From Flavipsychrobacter sp. (GTDB taxonomy: Bacteria; Bacteroidota; Bacteroidia; Chitinophagales; Chitinophagaceae), in the NCBI GenBank assembly GCA_041392855.1, contig JAWKLD010000001.1, positions 1,784,001 through 1,848,000 of the forward strand: DNA of 64,000 nt. Direction: 5' to 3'. A program made the position numbers and the translations under genes. Under the pieces are notes generated by a model, which saw only the letters and a program-made list of their open reading frames with translations, searched no databases and had not been told where the DNA came from. Of the stretch, positions 8,752 to 17,843 are shown one piece after another; within the stretch, counting starts at the first letter, position 1, and each line of letters begins with the position of its first letter.

Positions 8752-10149
8752 ATGAAAAAGATCAGCATTCTACTATTAGCCCTCCTTTTAGCCCACGCAC
8801 CAGTTGATGCACAGCTACGCCTTGTCAGTAAGCATGGCTATACTAATAAGGGTTTAACCTCTGTAGACACAGTAGCTATAACTTATGCTAGTAACAACAA
8901 ACTACCCGGTGGCGCTAAAGACTATTCGAGCAATAAGCTAAAATGCAACACTAGTAAGCTATGGGTTTATAGTACTATATATGGCTACCTTCCTGTAACA
9001 GAAGTGAATAACGAATTTGACGCACAATGGCGCATCTCTAAAAGAACCTTTAAAACTGTACCCAGTACATCTCCTCCGGGCACTACACCCGACAGCGGAA
9101 AGATCTACTACACCTACAATAGCAACGGAAATGAGATAAAACGACAGGAGTTGAGATGGAACCGTAGCAGTAATATATGGGATACTTCGCTCCAACATAT
9201 TACTAGCTACAATACTAATGGCGACATACAGACCTATGAAATTAAAGGTTATTCCCAAAGCCTAAACCAATTTGTAGGCAATAGACGCCACAACTATATC
9301 TACGACACAAAAAACAACCTAACGGAATATATCTTAGAAGCTTGGGACAACAAAACCAATAGCTACATCACCGAGCAGCACGACACCTACACTTACACCC
9401 CCAACAACAACATCAGCACCTATACACGGCAAGACTATAACTTTACATTCAAAAAATGGGAGAACAAGAGAAGAGAATATTATGCCTATACCAACGGACT
9501 GGAAACCCTCCATGTGATCCAAAAACCTACAGCCAACGGATGGGAGAACGAACGAAAATTTGAAAGCCAATACGATGCACAAAATGAACTGATAAATGAG
9601 GATGTAAGTTTGTGGACCAATAACACATGGGTGTACTTCTATAGAACGACCTATGCCATAGCAAGTAAAACACCGCTCATAAAATATACGATACAACAAT
9701 ATTGGGAAGAAAAGGAAAAGAGCTTCTTCCCAAATAATAAAATAACAGAGGTGTATAACAGCTCCAACTATCTGGAACTATTTGTAAAGAACAATTGGGA
9801 TGGCATTAACGAAAGATGGACTGTATCATCAGACAGTCAGGTATACCGTTACGAAAGCATTTGGCCTAGTACAGTTAGCACGGCAGCGCAAGGCAACAAC
9901 CCCACCCTCACACTATACCCCAACCCCACTAGCGGGCAGCTGCTCCATTATAGCGTAAGCGGCCACAATAACACACCTTATACTATAAGCATACATAGCC
10001 TGCAGGGGCAGCTCCTGTTTCAAAAAAATGTAACGAACGGAGCTAGTCAACAGGCTATCCCAATTACAAACTTTGCCAATGGGCAATACCTCTTTTCTGT
10101 AAAAACAGAACAAGGAATGATCTCAAAACCATTTTCTGTAGTCAGGTAG
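8752..10149 (+). CDS. T9SS-secreted Tyr/Asp-repeat protein (member 5 of 7)
   Basis: 465 residues: signal peptide (LLLALLLAHAPVDAQ), 'LRLVSKHGYTNKG', then imperfect repeats containing 'YTYNSNGNEIKRQELRWNRSSNIWDT', 'YIYDTKNNLTEY' and 'YTYTPNNNISTY', and a C-terminal sorting domain starting 'LYPNPTSGQ' and ending 'FANGQYLFSVKTEQGMISKPFSVVR'. Closest in layout to the gene at 3734. A -7-like TATCTTTA lies at 8724-8731. A 15-bp-arm terminator follows. Confidence 0.85.
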   Translation: MKKISILLLALLLAHAPVDAQLRLVSKHGYTNKGLTSVDTVAITYASNNKLPGGAKDYSSNKLKCNTSKLWVYSTIYGYLPVTEVNNEFDAQWRISKRTFKTVPSTSPPGTTPDSGKIYYTYNSNGNEIKRQELRWNRSSNIWDTSLQHITSYNTNGDIQTYEIKGYSQSLNQFVGNRRHNYIYDTKNNLTEYILEAWDNKTNSYITEQHDTYTYTPNNNISTYTRQDYNFTFKKWENKRREYYAYTNGLETLHVIQKPTANGWENERKFESQYDAQNELINEDVSLWTNNTWVYFYRTTYAIASKTPLIKYTIQQYWEEKEKSFFPNNKITEVYNSSNYLELFVKNNWDGINERWTVSSDSQVYRYESIWPSTVSTAAQGNNPTLTLYPNPTSGQLLHYSVSGHNNTPYTISIHSLQGQLLFQKNVTNGASQQAIPITNFANGQYLFSVKTEQGMISKPFSVVR

Positions 10150-10202
10150 TGCGGAATGAGAGTAGCTATAGTTCCTAAAACATAAAGTAAGCGCAAGAAA
10201 AA

Positions 10203-10243
10203 TAAATAGAAAAGCCCTGCATAATTCGGGGCTTTTCTATTTA
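10203..10243 (+). terminator. Strong terminator after the 8752 gene
   Basis: Perfect 15-bp arms (10203-10217 and 10229-10243) around an 11-base loop. The stem contains an A-rich 5' side and a CTTTTCTATTT 3' side, so it could act in both directions. Confidence 0.85.
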
Positions 10244-10261
10244 CTACCATTAACAAAAAAT

Positions 10262-10306
10262 GGGTGATAACACGCTTTCTCAGCAAAAACATATTCATTA
10301 ATTTTA
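10262..10306 (+). promoter_or_regulatory. Palindrome-type promoter of the 10335 gene
   Basis: GGGTGATAACACGC (10262-10275), then exactly 23 bp, then the -7 element TAATTTTA (10299-10306). This is the same geometry as seen before the collar-protein operons. The last two palindrome bases deviate (CGC for CCC). Confidence 0.65.
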
Positions 10307-10334
10307 CAATACCTAATCACCAAATTTTATCATC

Positions 10335-10820
10335 ATGAAAAAATTATTGTTAGCCATAGCCTTGCTATGCAGTTTCTCATTTGTTGCCAATGCGCAATAC
10401 AATTCCTTTACTATTACTAACAACACAAGCTGCACCGTATACTATACGATGTATGGCACAGTACTGGGCGCAGTACCTGCCTGCCAAGCCGACTATGTAA
10501 GTAGTGTTATTTCCCTTGGGCCTACATCTTCGGTTACCTACCTAGACCCTACGGGTGTGCCCGGTGGGCTGATAAAGGGTGGCGGACCTATACTGGGTGG
10601 GCCAGACATGTTTACTATGATAAGAGTATATCATGGCGACCCTAATATTGCTTGCACCACAGCCGGCGTTGCCGATGTGAGTGATTGCATTACGGGTACA
10701 GTGCTGGTCAATAACTGGGTACTGGAAACATTTGGCGCCGGCGGCTGCTTACCGTGCTCCTCATCTACCATTACATGGAACATCTTATCACCAACACATG
10801 CAGGCATTACCATCAACTAA
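10335..10820 (+). CDS. Small secreted Cys-containing protein (paralogue 3 of 5)
   Basis: 161 residues with a signal peptide ending 'VANAQ'. Core motifs of the family are present: 'FTITNNTSCTVYYTM', 'CQADYVSSVI', 'YLDPTGVPGG', a Cys pair 'CLPC', and the C-terminal 'ITWNILSPTHAGITIN', which closely matches the ending of the gene at 62877. Expected to be exported and disulphide-bonded. Its promoter belongs to the recurring palindrome class. Function unknown. Confidence 0.8.
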   Translation: MKKLLLAIALLCSFSFVANAQYNSFTITNNTSCTVYYTMYGTVLGAVPACQADYVSSVISLGPTSSVTYLDPTGVPGGLIKGGGPILGGPDMFTMIRVYHGDPNIACTTAGVADVSDCITGTVLVNNWVLETFGAGGCLPCSSSTITWNILSPTHAGITIN

Positions 10821-10839
10821 CAGAAAATAAGATCAACAT

Positions 10840-10866
10840 TGCCTCGCTACATGCGAGGCATTTTTT
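10840..10866 (+). terminator. Terminator after the 10335 gene
   Basis: TGCCTCGC/GCGAGGCA perfect stem, 5-base loop, then six T. Confidence 0.9.
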
Positions 10867-10920
10867 CTTGACACAACAATCCTGTGTTACATTTTTTAAA
10901 ATCAATAAATGATCACCAAC

Positions 10921-11370
10921 ATGAAAAAAGCATTATTAGCCTTGGCGCTACTTTGCCTTATAGGCATAGCGGCACAAGCACAAGTAAAAAGCATCAGTGT
11001 GTACAACAACACTACTCACACGCTAGACATTGTATTGCACGGCGACCCAACGGGTGTTTGCGGTACACCTTACTTAAGCAACATCATTACCATGGCACCT
11101 GCCAGCAGCATCAGCTTCCCAGACCCTAGTACAGTACCGGGTGGTATGGGCGGCCTTACAGCGGCTGATTATTTTACTGCAGTACAGGTAACGGGCTCTA
11201 CGGCTTGTGGCACGCCATCTAGCATTGTTTATAAATGCCTTGGAGGTACCAACTTCTTTGTGCCTACTCATTCGGTAGCGGTCAACCCTCCATTATGTTC
11301 ATTGGTTACCATCAATAATATTATGTGGACCAACCTAACGCCCAACTCAGCAAGAGTAGACATCAATTAA
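10921..11370 (+). CDS. Small secreted Cys-containing protein (paralogue 4 of 5)
   Basis: 149 residues from the ATG that starts a clean signal peptide (KKALLALALLCLIGIAAQAQ); an in-frame ATG four codons earlier is possible. Family motifs: 'ISVYNNTTHTLDIVLHG', 'CGTPYLSNIITM', 'FPDPSTVPGGMGG' and the C-terminal 'IMWTNLTPNSARVDIN'. Probably arose by tandem duplication with the gene at 10335. Function unknown. Confidence 0.8.
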   Translation: MKKALLALALLCLIGIAAQAQVKSISVYNNTTHTLDIVLHGDPTGVCGTPYLSNIITMAPASSISFPDPSTVPGGMGGLTAADYFTAVQVTGSTACGTPSSIVYKCLGGTNFFVPTHSVAVNPPLCSLVTINNIMWTNLTPNSARVDIN

Positions 11371-11401
11371 ACACCTCTATTATAATAGCAACATCCCTCA
11401 A

Positions 11402-11431
11402 GCCTCTGCACCGTGCAGGGGCTTTATATTT
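11402..11431 (+). terminator. Terminator between convergent genes
   Basis: GCCTCTG pairs with CAGGGGC (one wobble), followed by TTTATATTT. Its tail runs into the stop codon of the convergent minus-strand gene. Confidence 0.7.
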
Positions 11432-12665
11432 AGCGTACTACCACAAACTGCCTACTGATCATTTCATCATTGGCAAGAAGCTGCAACACATAGTTGCCCG
11501 CGGGTAGTTGGCTGATGTCTACTTGTGTAGTGTTGTCTTCTACCTGTTTTACCAGCTGCCCCGTGTTGCTATAGATGTAGGCTTTATCAAAAGGCGTTTC
11601 AATTTTTATATGTAGCACATGAGTAGCAGGGTTGGGGTAAAGGGTCAGGTTATCATTATTATTGGCCAATTCATTTATACTTACTGGCCAGTACAGTTCG
11701 TACTCATAATTCACTCTATGGTAAGGCTGCATATTGCCATTTGTATCTATCATGGCTATATTTTCCTCGCTATAGTAATTGAATGGTGTGTAGGTATATG
11801 TTGTCACATAATTACTAGCCATATAACCATACTCTTTTGTGGTGTCTGCCGTCAGCCTGCCTTGACTATCATAAGTGTAGCTATGCTTTATATGTTTCAA
11901 TGAATTGCCAGGGCCATAGTACAAGCTATCAGACAGAAGCTGCCCTTGTGCATTGTAGCTATAGTCTACCCTAGAAAAAAGAATGGCTTTTCCTGCAGTA
12001 TCTATAGTATGTTGCTCCCAGTAGAGCGTATCATCATTAGCATTGTAGGCAAAATAATGCCATACATAACGGGTAGGAGCTCCACCATTGCTTACTTTGT
12101 TGATACTGTCCTTCACCAATTGTCCTTTAGTATTGTAGGCATAGTAATTATAAAAGGTATCGGGGGCTATTACACCACTATAATAGTTATTTGTTTTCTT
12201 GAGCGATACTCGGTTTTGCGCATCGTAGTCATATTGGTATTTATCGGTCAGCGACAATTGATACTTACCAGCTACGTACTGTGGTTGAAACCTTCTTTGC
12301 AAAATCAGGTTACCTGCCTGGTAGGTAAAGGAGTCTTCTGTTTGCACTTGCACTACGTTGCTTTGCACTCGTCTCATTACAGCATCTACCAATATATGGT
12401 CGTCGTTGTCGTATGTTTTTTTACCAATGATTGCGCCAGCATTTTGGCTAAAAGAAATATAGTTGATAGTATCGTTGGTATAATTACTCCCTCTGTTGCT
12501 GGTAGCATCGTAGCTATACCTTATGCTATCTAGCGTATTATATAGCCCACCAGCTACACGCAAGCTCACTCGCTTTTCTACCACTCGCCACTGCTGTGCA
12601 GCTCCAACAAATGGTAATAGGAATAAAAAAAAGACTAATGACAATTGAATTTTCGAATAGTGCAT
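11430..12665 (-). CDS. T9SS-secreted Tyr/Asp-repeat protein (member 6 of 7)
   Basis: 411 residues from the ATG that opens the signal peptide (hydrophobic core followed by VGAAQQ). The mature part has 'WRVVEKRVSLRVAGG' and repeats such as 'YQYDYDAQNRVSLKKTNNYY', 'YAYNTKGQLVKDS' and 'YTYDSQGRLTADTTKEYG'. The C-terminal sorting domain starts 'LYPNPATHVLHI' and ends 'LPAGNYVLQLLANDEMISRQFVVVR'. This tail is nearly the same as in the next gene (12787), so the two are the closest pair in the family. Confidence 0.85.
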   Translation of the reverse strand: MHYSKIQLSLVFFLFLLPFVGAAQQWRVVEKRVSLRVAGGLYNTLDSIRYSYDATSNRGSNYTNDTINYISFSQNAGAIIGKKTYDNDDHILVDAVMRRVQSNVVQVQTEDSFTYQAGNLILQRRFQPQYVAGKYQLSLTDKYQYDYDAQNRVSLKKTNNYYSGVIAPDTFYNYYAYNTKGQLVKDSINKVSNGGAPTRYVWHYFAYNANDDTLYWEQHTIDTAGKAILFSRVDYSYNAQGQLLSDSLYYGPGNSLKHIKHSYTYDSQGRLTADTTKEYGYMASNYVTTYTYTPFNYYSEENIAMIDTNGNMQPYHRVNYEYELYWPVSINELANNNDNLTLYPNPATHVLHIKIETPFDKAYIYSNTGQLVKQVEDNTTQVDISQLPAGNYVLQLLANDEMISRQFVVVR

Positions 12666-12786
12666 AGGTAGCTGCCTTAAAATCACTCATAAGTTACAAA
12701 CACCCTTGCACACTACAAAGCAGTATTAACATAATTGACCCAATACTGACAGATGTGGTTAAGGTAATATTAGGTATCCATTAATG

Positions 12787-14061
12787 TTACTTCACTACTA
12801 CAAAGTTTCGTTGTACTTGACTATTACTATTAATGAGCTGCAACACATAGTTGCCCGCAGGAAGCATGCTGACGTCTACTTGTGTCGTATTAGCATTTAT
12901 TTCTTTTACCAGCTGCCCCATATTGTTGTAGATATAACCTTTATCAAAGAGTACTTTGCTATCAATATGCAAAACGTCAGTAGCTGGGTTGGGATAAAGT
13001 ATAAGCTCTTGTGAAATGGAAGATGCCTGTGGTACAGCAGTCGGCGTCCACGAATAATAATACAAAGTACTATCGGCAAAGGTTACTTGTGTAAGTGTTT
13101 TGCTTGCTCCCCACCTTACCATATTTACGTGTCCGTTGTTATGGTATTTATACTCGGTATAGATAAATTGATTACCAGACGACTTAGGCATGATGAGACT
13201 TTCATTTACAATTTTCCCTGAGGTATCACGTGAGTAGAAATGCATTCTGGGATTAATAGGACGGTTTGGTATATCCGTTCGCACGCTATCTCCCATAAGC
13301 TCACCTTTGGCATTGTAGAAGTAGTAAGTAGTAGCACTCAGCGATTTTGTAGTGCCTCCGCTGATGCCATATTCATCCACTTGTATCAGGCTGTCATTAC
13401 TGTTGTATAGATACTCGGTAAACTTGGCATGCTTCCATGTACCGCCTATATTGTTCAGGAGGCTATCGGCTATCTTAATGCTTTTACTATTGTACTTATA
13501 GTAGGTTTTAGATGTATGCATTAACGGCAGCCCTATATACCCTTGGTCTGCAAAGAGGTCCATCAAACTTACTGTACCATTTGTATTATAACTGTAGCGC
13601 CTCTCCGCAGCTAGGCCATAGTAAAAGTTGCCCGAGTTATTATCGTAGAGGTCGTAGTACTCTTTATAGTTGCTCACCATACCATTGCTATAGCTCCACT
13701 CAAACCTCATCATCTCTTTCCACCCGCCTACATCTTTACCCGTGATGGTATACTTCAATAGCTGGTTGTTACTGTTGTACAATCGCACATATACACTCGT
13801 GAGTGTTGCCTTTAGTGTAGATGGATCTACCGCATATCGCTTGAGCGAATCATAATGCACCGTATCGCACATAGGCGTGCTCCCCCGCATAGAGCCCGGC
13901 ACATATACATAAACCGTAGAGTCGTTTATATACAACTTAGTGCCCGATGGTTGGGTACTTTTATCGTAATGCACCTGATACAGCGGGCGCACGGGCTGTG
14001 CTGTAGTTACTGCTGCCGATAGCAACAATAACACCACAATATAGGATGTAACCTTTTTCAT
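12787..14061 (-). CDS. T9SS-secreted Tyr/Asp-repeat protein (member 7 of 7)
   Basis: 424 residues starting at the second in-frame ATG (MKKVTSYIVVLLLLSAAVTTAQ). Repeats contain 'YSYNTNGTVSLMDLF', 'YYKYNSKSIKIADSLLNN' and 'YYFYNAKGELMGDSVRTD'. The sorting domain starts 'LYPNPATDVLHIDSKVLFDKGYIYNNMGQLVKEI' in register with its paralogue at 11430 and ends 'NFVVVK'. Surface or secreted protein of unknown ligand. Confidence 0.85.
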   Translation of the reverse strand: MKKVTSYIVVLLLLSAAVTTAQPVRPLYQVHYDKSTQPSGTKLYINDSTVYVYVPGSMRGSTPMCDTVHYDSLKRYAVDPSTLKATLTSVYVRLYNSNNQLLKYTITGKDVGGWKEMMRFEWSYSNGMVSNYKEYYDLYDNNSGNFYYGLAAERRYSYNTNGTVSLMDLFADQGYIGLPLMHTSKTYYKYNSKSIKIADSLLNNIGGTWKHAKFTEYLYNSNDSLIQVDEYGISGGTTKSLSATTYYFYNAKGELMGDSVRTDIPNRPINPRMHFYSRDTSGKIVNESLIMPKSSGNQFIYTEYKYHNNGHVNMVRWGASKTLTQVTFADSTLYYYSWTPTAVPQASSISQELILYPNPATDVLHIDSKVLFDKGYIYNNMGQLVKEINANTTQVDVSMLPAGNYVLQLINSNSQVQRNFVVVK

Positions 14062-14160
14062 AAGCATCCATTTCCTACAAATTAATAAAAATCAACATAT
14101 AAATAAAACGCTTAACATATCACCCCAAATAAGGAATTTCTTATTCACATAAATATTTTG

Positions 14161-14168
14161 TATTTTTG
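14161..14168 (+). promoter_or_regulatory. Candidate -7 element before the terminase
   Basis: TATTTTTG matches the Bacteroidota -7 consensus TAnnTTTG, 30 bp before the start codon. No clear -33 element. Confidence 0.45.
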
Positions 14169-14197
14169 CTATTGTAAATTATCACCAATTTCCTATC

Positions 14198-15508
14198 ATG
14201 AACGCGCTCGACAACTATGCATCTTCCCTCTTCACCAACCTCTTTCATACCCTATGGACCATCACTACTCGCTTTGTGATCAACTATGGTGGCACAGGTA
14301 GCGGCAAGAGTTTTAGTACTGCGCAGAAAGAGGTCATCATCGCTGCCGACCGTCCGCTGAAAACCCTCGTGATACGTAAAGTAGGCTCTACCCTGCGCGA
14401 CTCGGTCATCCCTTCTTTCCGTGCCCGCATTAGCGAGCTGGGACTGCACGAGCAGTTTGCCTTCAACAAGACCGACCGTATACTCACCCACAAAGAGAAC
14501 GGCTCGCAAATTATCTTTCGCGGCTTGGACGACCCAGAGAAGCTCAAGTCCTTCGAAGGGCTGCACCGCATACTCATAGAAGAAGCCAGCGAACTGGACT
14601 TTGAAGACTTTGCCGAGCTCAACCGCCGTGCGCGTGGTGTGGACGATATACAGATCACCCTCAGCTTCAACCCCATACACGAAGACCACTGGCTCAAGAA
14701 ACACTTCTTCGACCAAGCCCTGCCCGACACGCAAATCATCCACAGCACTTATAAAGACAACCCTCACCTTACCGAAGTAGACCGCCAGCAGATAGAACAA
14801 ATGCGCCTATACGACCACAACCAATACCGCATCTATGCATTGGGAGAATGGGGACTGCGCACCAACGATGCCCCTTGGCTCTTTGCCTTCGATCGTGATA
14901 AACACATAGCCCCCGAGCTGTCCTTCCTGCCCAGCTATCCCGTGTACCTCTCGTTCGACTTCAACCGCCAGCCCCTCACCTGCGTGGCGATACAAATGAG
15001 CCCCCACAAGGGCAAGCGCGATAGCTTCATCCACATCATCCGTGAGTTTGCCGTAGAGCACCAGCTCAGTGAACTCTGCCAGCAGATACGCGCCACCTAC
15101 CCCGCCAGCATCCTCTACGTCACGGGCGATGCCAGTGGCTCGCGTGGCGATATAGGCTTCGACCAGAAGCACAGCACCTACTACCAGATGATACGCAGCT
15201 ACCTACGCCTCAGCCCCAAGCAGCTGGCGCTCAACTCGCGCAACCTACAGCACCACGATAGCCGCCTGCTCATCAACACCCTCTTTGCCGAGTACCCCAA
15301 CCTGCGCATCAGCAAGGCACACTGCCCCAAGCTCATCAACGACTGCATCATAGCCCGTATAGACGACGACAGCCCACGCCCCGGCACCCTGCGCAAAGAC
15401 CGCAGCATCTACAAGATGGACCTCTTCGATGCCATGCGCTACTTCTTCCAGACCTACTTTAAGGAATATGCCGAGCGGGTGGTGTTGGGGAAAATAAATA
15501 GTGGGTAG
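14198..15508 (+). CDS. Phage terminase large subunit (PBSX-type), orphan
   Basis: 436 residues resembling the large terminase ATPase/nuclease that packages phage DNA. Visible: Walker A 'GGTGSGKS' near residue 30, Walker B followed by the catalytic acidic pair 'ILIEEASE' near residue 128, a motif-III-like 'SFNP', and a C-terminal RNase-H-fold nuclease with acidic 'LSFDFNRQP', 'YVTGDASG' and 'KMDLFDAMRYFF'. Full length, with no portal, capsid or small-terminase gene nearby. Codons are clearly GC-rich compared with the genes on either side, which points to separate origin. Either a prophage remnant or a domesticated ATPase. Confidence 0.85.
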   Translation: MNALDNYASSLFTNLFHTLWTITTRFVINYGGTGSGKSFSTAQKEVIIAADRPLKTLVIRKVGSTLRDSVIPSFRARISELGLHEQFAFNKTDRILTHKENGSQIIFRGLDDPEKLKSFEGLHRILIEEASELDFEDFAELNRRARGVDDIQITLSFNPIHEDHWLKKHFFDQALPDTQIIHSTYKDNPHLTEVDRQQIEQMRLYDHNQYRIYALGEWGLRTNDAPWLFAFDRDKHIAPELSFLPSYPVYLSFDFNRQPLTCVAIQMSPHKGKRDSFIHIIREFAVEHQLSELCQQIRATYPASILYVTGDASGSRGDIGFDQKHSTYYQMIRSYLRLSPKQLALNSRNLQHHDSRLLINTLFAEYPNLRISKAHCPKLINDCIIARIDDDSPRPGTLRKDRSIYKMDLFDAMRYFFQTYFKEYAERVVLGKINSG

Positions 15509-15609
15509 GTAAAGGTTTTGCAGCCGCCTTGAGTCTTGCTATTAAGCTCCCGTTGCGTCGCACACTGCAGCGGCAGGATGGCTACAACGACGCTACGTTA
15601 ACAAAAAAG

Positions 15610-15654
15610 GGGTGAAAACACGGTGGGATAGATTACTTTTACTAACTATATTAG
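15610..15654 (+). promoter_or_regulatory. Degenerate palindrome-type promoter before the GHKL/receiver pair
   Basis: GGGTGAAAACACGG (15610-15623), 23 bp, then TATATTAG, which matches the -7 consensus only partly. Weak member of the recurring promoter class. Confidence 0.35.
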
Positions 15655-15706
15655 CTTGGTGAGTGTCATGTATTAAATATTCCGTACGACCTCATTGAGA
15701 ATATAA

Positions 15707-17833
15707 ATGGCACAAAACTCATTTAATTTAATGAATCTTAATTTCTCAATATCTCCTCGTATTTTATCTCACTTAGGTGAAGATTTAATAAAAAATGAAA
15801 GCATTGCTTTATTTGAATTAATAAAAAATTCATATGATGCTTGTGCAACTAAATGTACAGTAGATTTTCACTTTTCAGGCTCTAAGTTAACCAAACTCAC
15901 TATTAAAGATGATGGTTCAGGGATGGATAAGAACATAATAGAAACTGTATGGTTAGTCGTAGGTACGGATAACAAGAAAAACTCTTTAAAACTTAACGAA
16001 TGCGGCCGAGTACCTCTAGGAGAAAAAGGCATAGGGAGATTGGGGATACATAAACTTGGCAATAAGATTCGCTTAATATCCAAAACAATAACTGGGAAAG
16101 AAGTTGAATTAAATATAGATTGGAACAACTTACAATCAGCAAAATCAATAAAAGACTTTTCAATTGAGTTAACAGAATCTCCTACTCCGTTAACATTTAA
16201 AAATTCTACAGGTTTAAAAATAGAAATAGAAGATTTAAAAACTGGCTGGGACAGAAGACAACTTAGGGAAGTATATCGAAATATCACGTCATTAAATAGT
16301 CCCTTTTCTGATGGAAATGATTCATTTAGTGTTATAGCAACAAGTAATACAAATGTATTTGAAGGACTACCTAATTTTGAAGACATTAAGAATAATGCTC
16401 TATACTTCGCACATTGCAAAATGGATGGCTCTACTATAACCGAATTCAATTACGAATTTAAACCATGGGATACACTTGAGAAAATTGACAAAGGACGTCA
16501 AGTATCTACTAAAGACCTCTTAGACGAAGATAAAATAATAAAAAAATGGAATGAGAATGATAGAGTTTATGAAGACATAGACCTTAAAGAACACAATATA
16601 GGACCTATTGAATTTGACTTAATAATATTTGATACCGATTCTCAAATATTCAGCTTTGTAAATACAGAAAAGAAAGCGTTAAAAGACTACTTAAAAGAGA
16701 ATGGAGGCATAAGGGTGTACCGTGATGGAGTTAGAGTATATAATTATGGAGAACGAGATAACGATTGGTTGGGCATAGATTTAAAAAGAGTTAGACGTGT
16801 TGGAGGAAACATTAGTAACAATATTGCCATAGGGTCAGTTAAGTTAAACAGAACTCTTAGTACTGGGCTAACGGAAAAAACCAATCGTGAAGGATTTATC
16901 GAAAATGAATCTTATTTCAACTTTACAGAGGCTGTAAATTATGCTCTCTCCTTAATAGTTCGAGAAAGAAACATAGACAAATCATTACTTTCTACTTTAT
17001 ATAAAAAGCATAAGGCTATAGAGCCTGTACTATCAGACTTAAACGAGCTATCATTATTAGTTGAAGAAAAAATCAAGTCACCTGAAGTAAAAAACGAGAT
17101 TTTAGACTACTTGTATAGAATCAATAGCCAATATAAAGAAGTAAAAGAGATATTAATCAAGAGTGCTAATGCAGGACTAAATTTAGGTGTAGTAATTCAT
17201 GAAATAGACAAACTAATTGCCCAACTGACAGGTTGTATTGAAAGGAATGAGAAAGATAAGGCCATTAGTTTATCACTTTCACTAGAAAAAATAATTAGGG
17301 GCTATTCAACTATGCTTAAAAAGTCAAGTATTAAGAAAGCCCCCCTCAATAAGATTGTTCAGACTGCATTAGACAATTATGAATTTAGATTTCTTGATCA
17401 TTCAATAACAGTTATGAGCAACTGGAAAGATAGCGATCTTGAGGCATATTATGCCGAAGCTGAAGCTACTTCTGTATTAACAAACCTATTAGACAATGCC
17501 ATATTTTGGCTTGGCTATGCTAAAAAAGAAGACCGGCATATATCAGTATATATAACGGACCAAATAACGGGTTATAACTCCATAATAGTATCAGACAATG
17601 GTCCAGGCTTCAACCTTCCTTATTCTGTTGCTATTGAGCCATTTCAAACAGGCAAACCACATAATATAGGGTCAGGTCTAGGCCTACATGTAGCAAATGA
17701 AATGATGGTAGCGATGAAAGGTAAACTCTTATTTATAACCGATGAAAACGACATTGATTTCCCAAATAAGGTTAAAAGCAAAAAAGTTAACAAGGCTATT
17801 ATCGCCTTGTGCTTCCCTAAAGAAAAAAAATAA
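15707..17833 (+). CDS. Double-GHKL ATPase / divergent sensor histidine kinase
   Basis: 708 residues with two GHKL (Hsp90/histidine-kinase) ATP-binding domains. The N-terminal one resembles Hsp90/MORC types: E37-x3-N41 in 'ELIKNSYDAC', 'DDGSGM' at 68-73, 'GEKGIGRLGIHKLG' near 105-118. The C-terminal half looks like a histidine kinase: a possible phospho-acceptor His498 in 'GVVIHEID', N-box Asn597 in 'LLDNAIFW', 'DNGPGF' near 630 and 'GSGLGL' near 655. No membrane segment, so cytoplasmic. The next gene, 10 bp downstream, encodes a receiver-like protein, suggesting a phospho-relay pair. AT-rich relative to the terminase. Pairs of this kind occur in conflict/defence loci; the role here is inferred. 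Confidence 0.75.
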   Translation: MAQNSFNLMNLNFSISPRILSHLGEDLIKNESIALFELIKNSYDACATKCTVDFHFSGSKLTKLTIKDDGSGMDKNIIETVWLVVGTDNKKNSLKLNECGRVPLGEKGIGRLGIHKLGNKIRLISKTITGKEVELNIDWNNLQSAKSIKDFSIELTESPTPLTFKNSTGLKIEIEDLKTGWDRRQLREVYRNITSLNSPFSDGNDSFSVIATSNTNVFEGLPNFEDIKNNALYFAHCKMDGSTITEFNYEFKPWDTLEKIDKGRQVSTKDLLDEDKIIKKWNENDRVYEDIDLKEHNIGPIEFDLIIFDTDSQIFSFVNTEKKALKDYLKENGGIRVYRDGVRVYNYGERDNDWLGIDLKRVRRVGGNISNNIAIGSVKLNRTLSTGLTEKTNREGFIENESYFNFTEAVNYALSLIVRERNIDKSLLSTLYKKHKAIEPVLSDLNELSLLVEEKIKSPEVKNEILDYLYRINSQYKEVKEILIKSANAGLNLGVVIHEIDKLIAQLTGCIERNEKDKAISLSLSLEKIIRGYSTMLKKSSIKKAPLNKIVQTALDNYEFRFLDHSITVMSNWKDSDLEAYYAEAEATSVLTNLLDNAIFWLGYAKKEDRHISVYITDQITGYNSIIVSDNGPGFNLPYSVAIEPFQTGKPHNIGSGLGLHVANEMMVAMKGKLLFITDENDIDFPNKVKSKKVNKAIIALCFPKEKK

Positions 17834-17843
17834 CACCACCCAC

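Noticed and set aside
11946..12533. Long plus-strand frame of 195 codons
   Set aside because: It lies wholly antisense to the T9SS repeat protein at 11430-12665, has no family features, and its composition follows from the opposite strand.
14252..14800. Antisense frames of 182 and 154 codons over the terminase
   Set aside because: They are by-products of the GC-rich terminase codons; motifs of the terminase are complete on the other strand.
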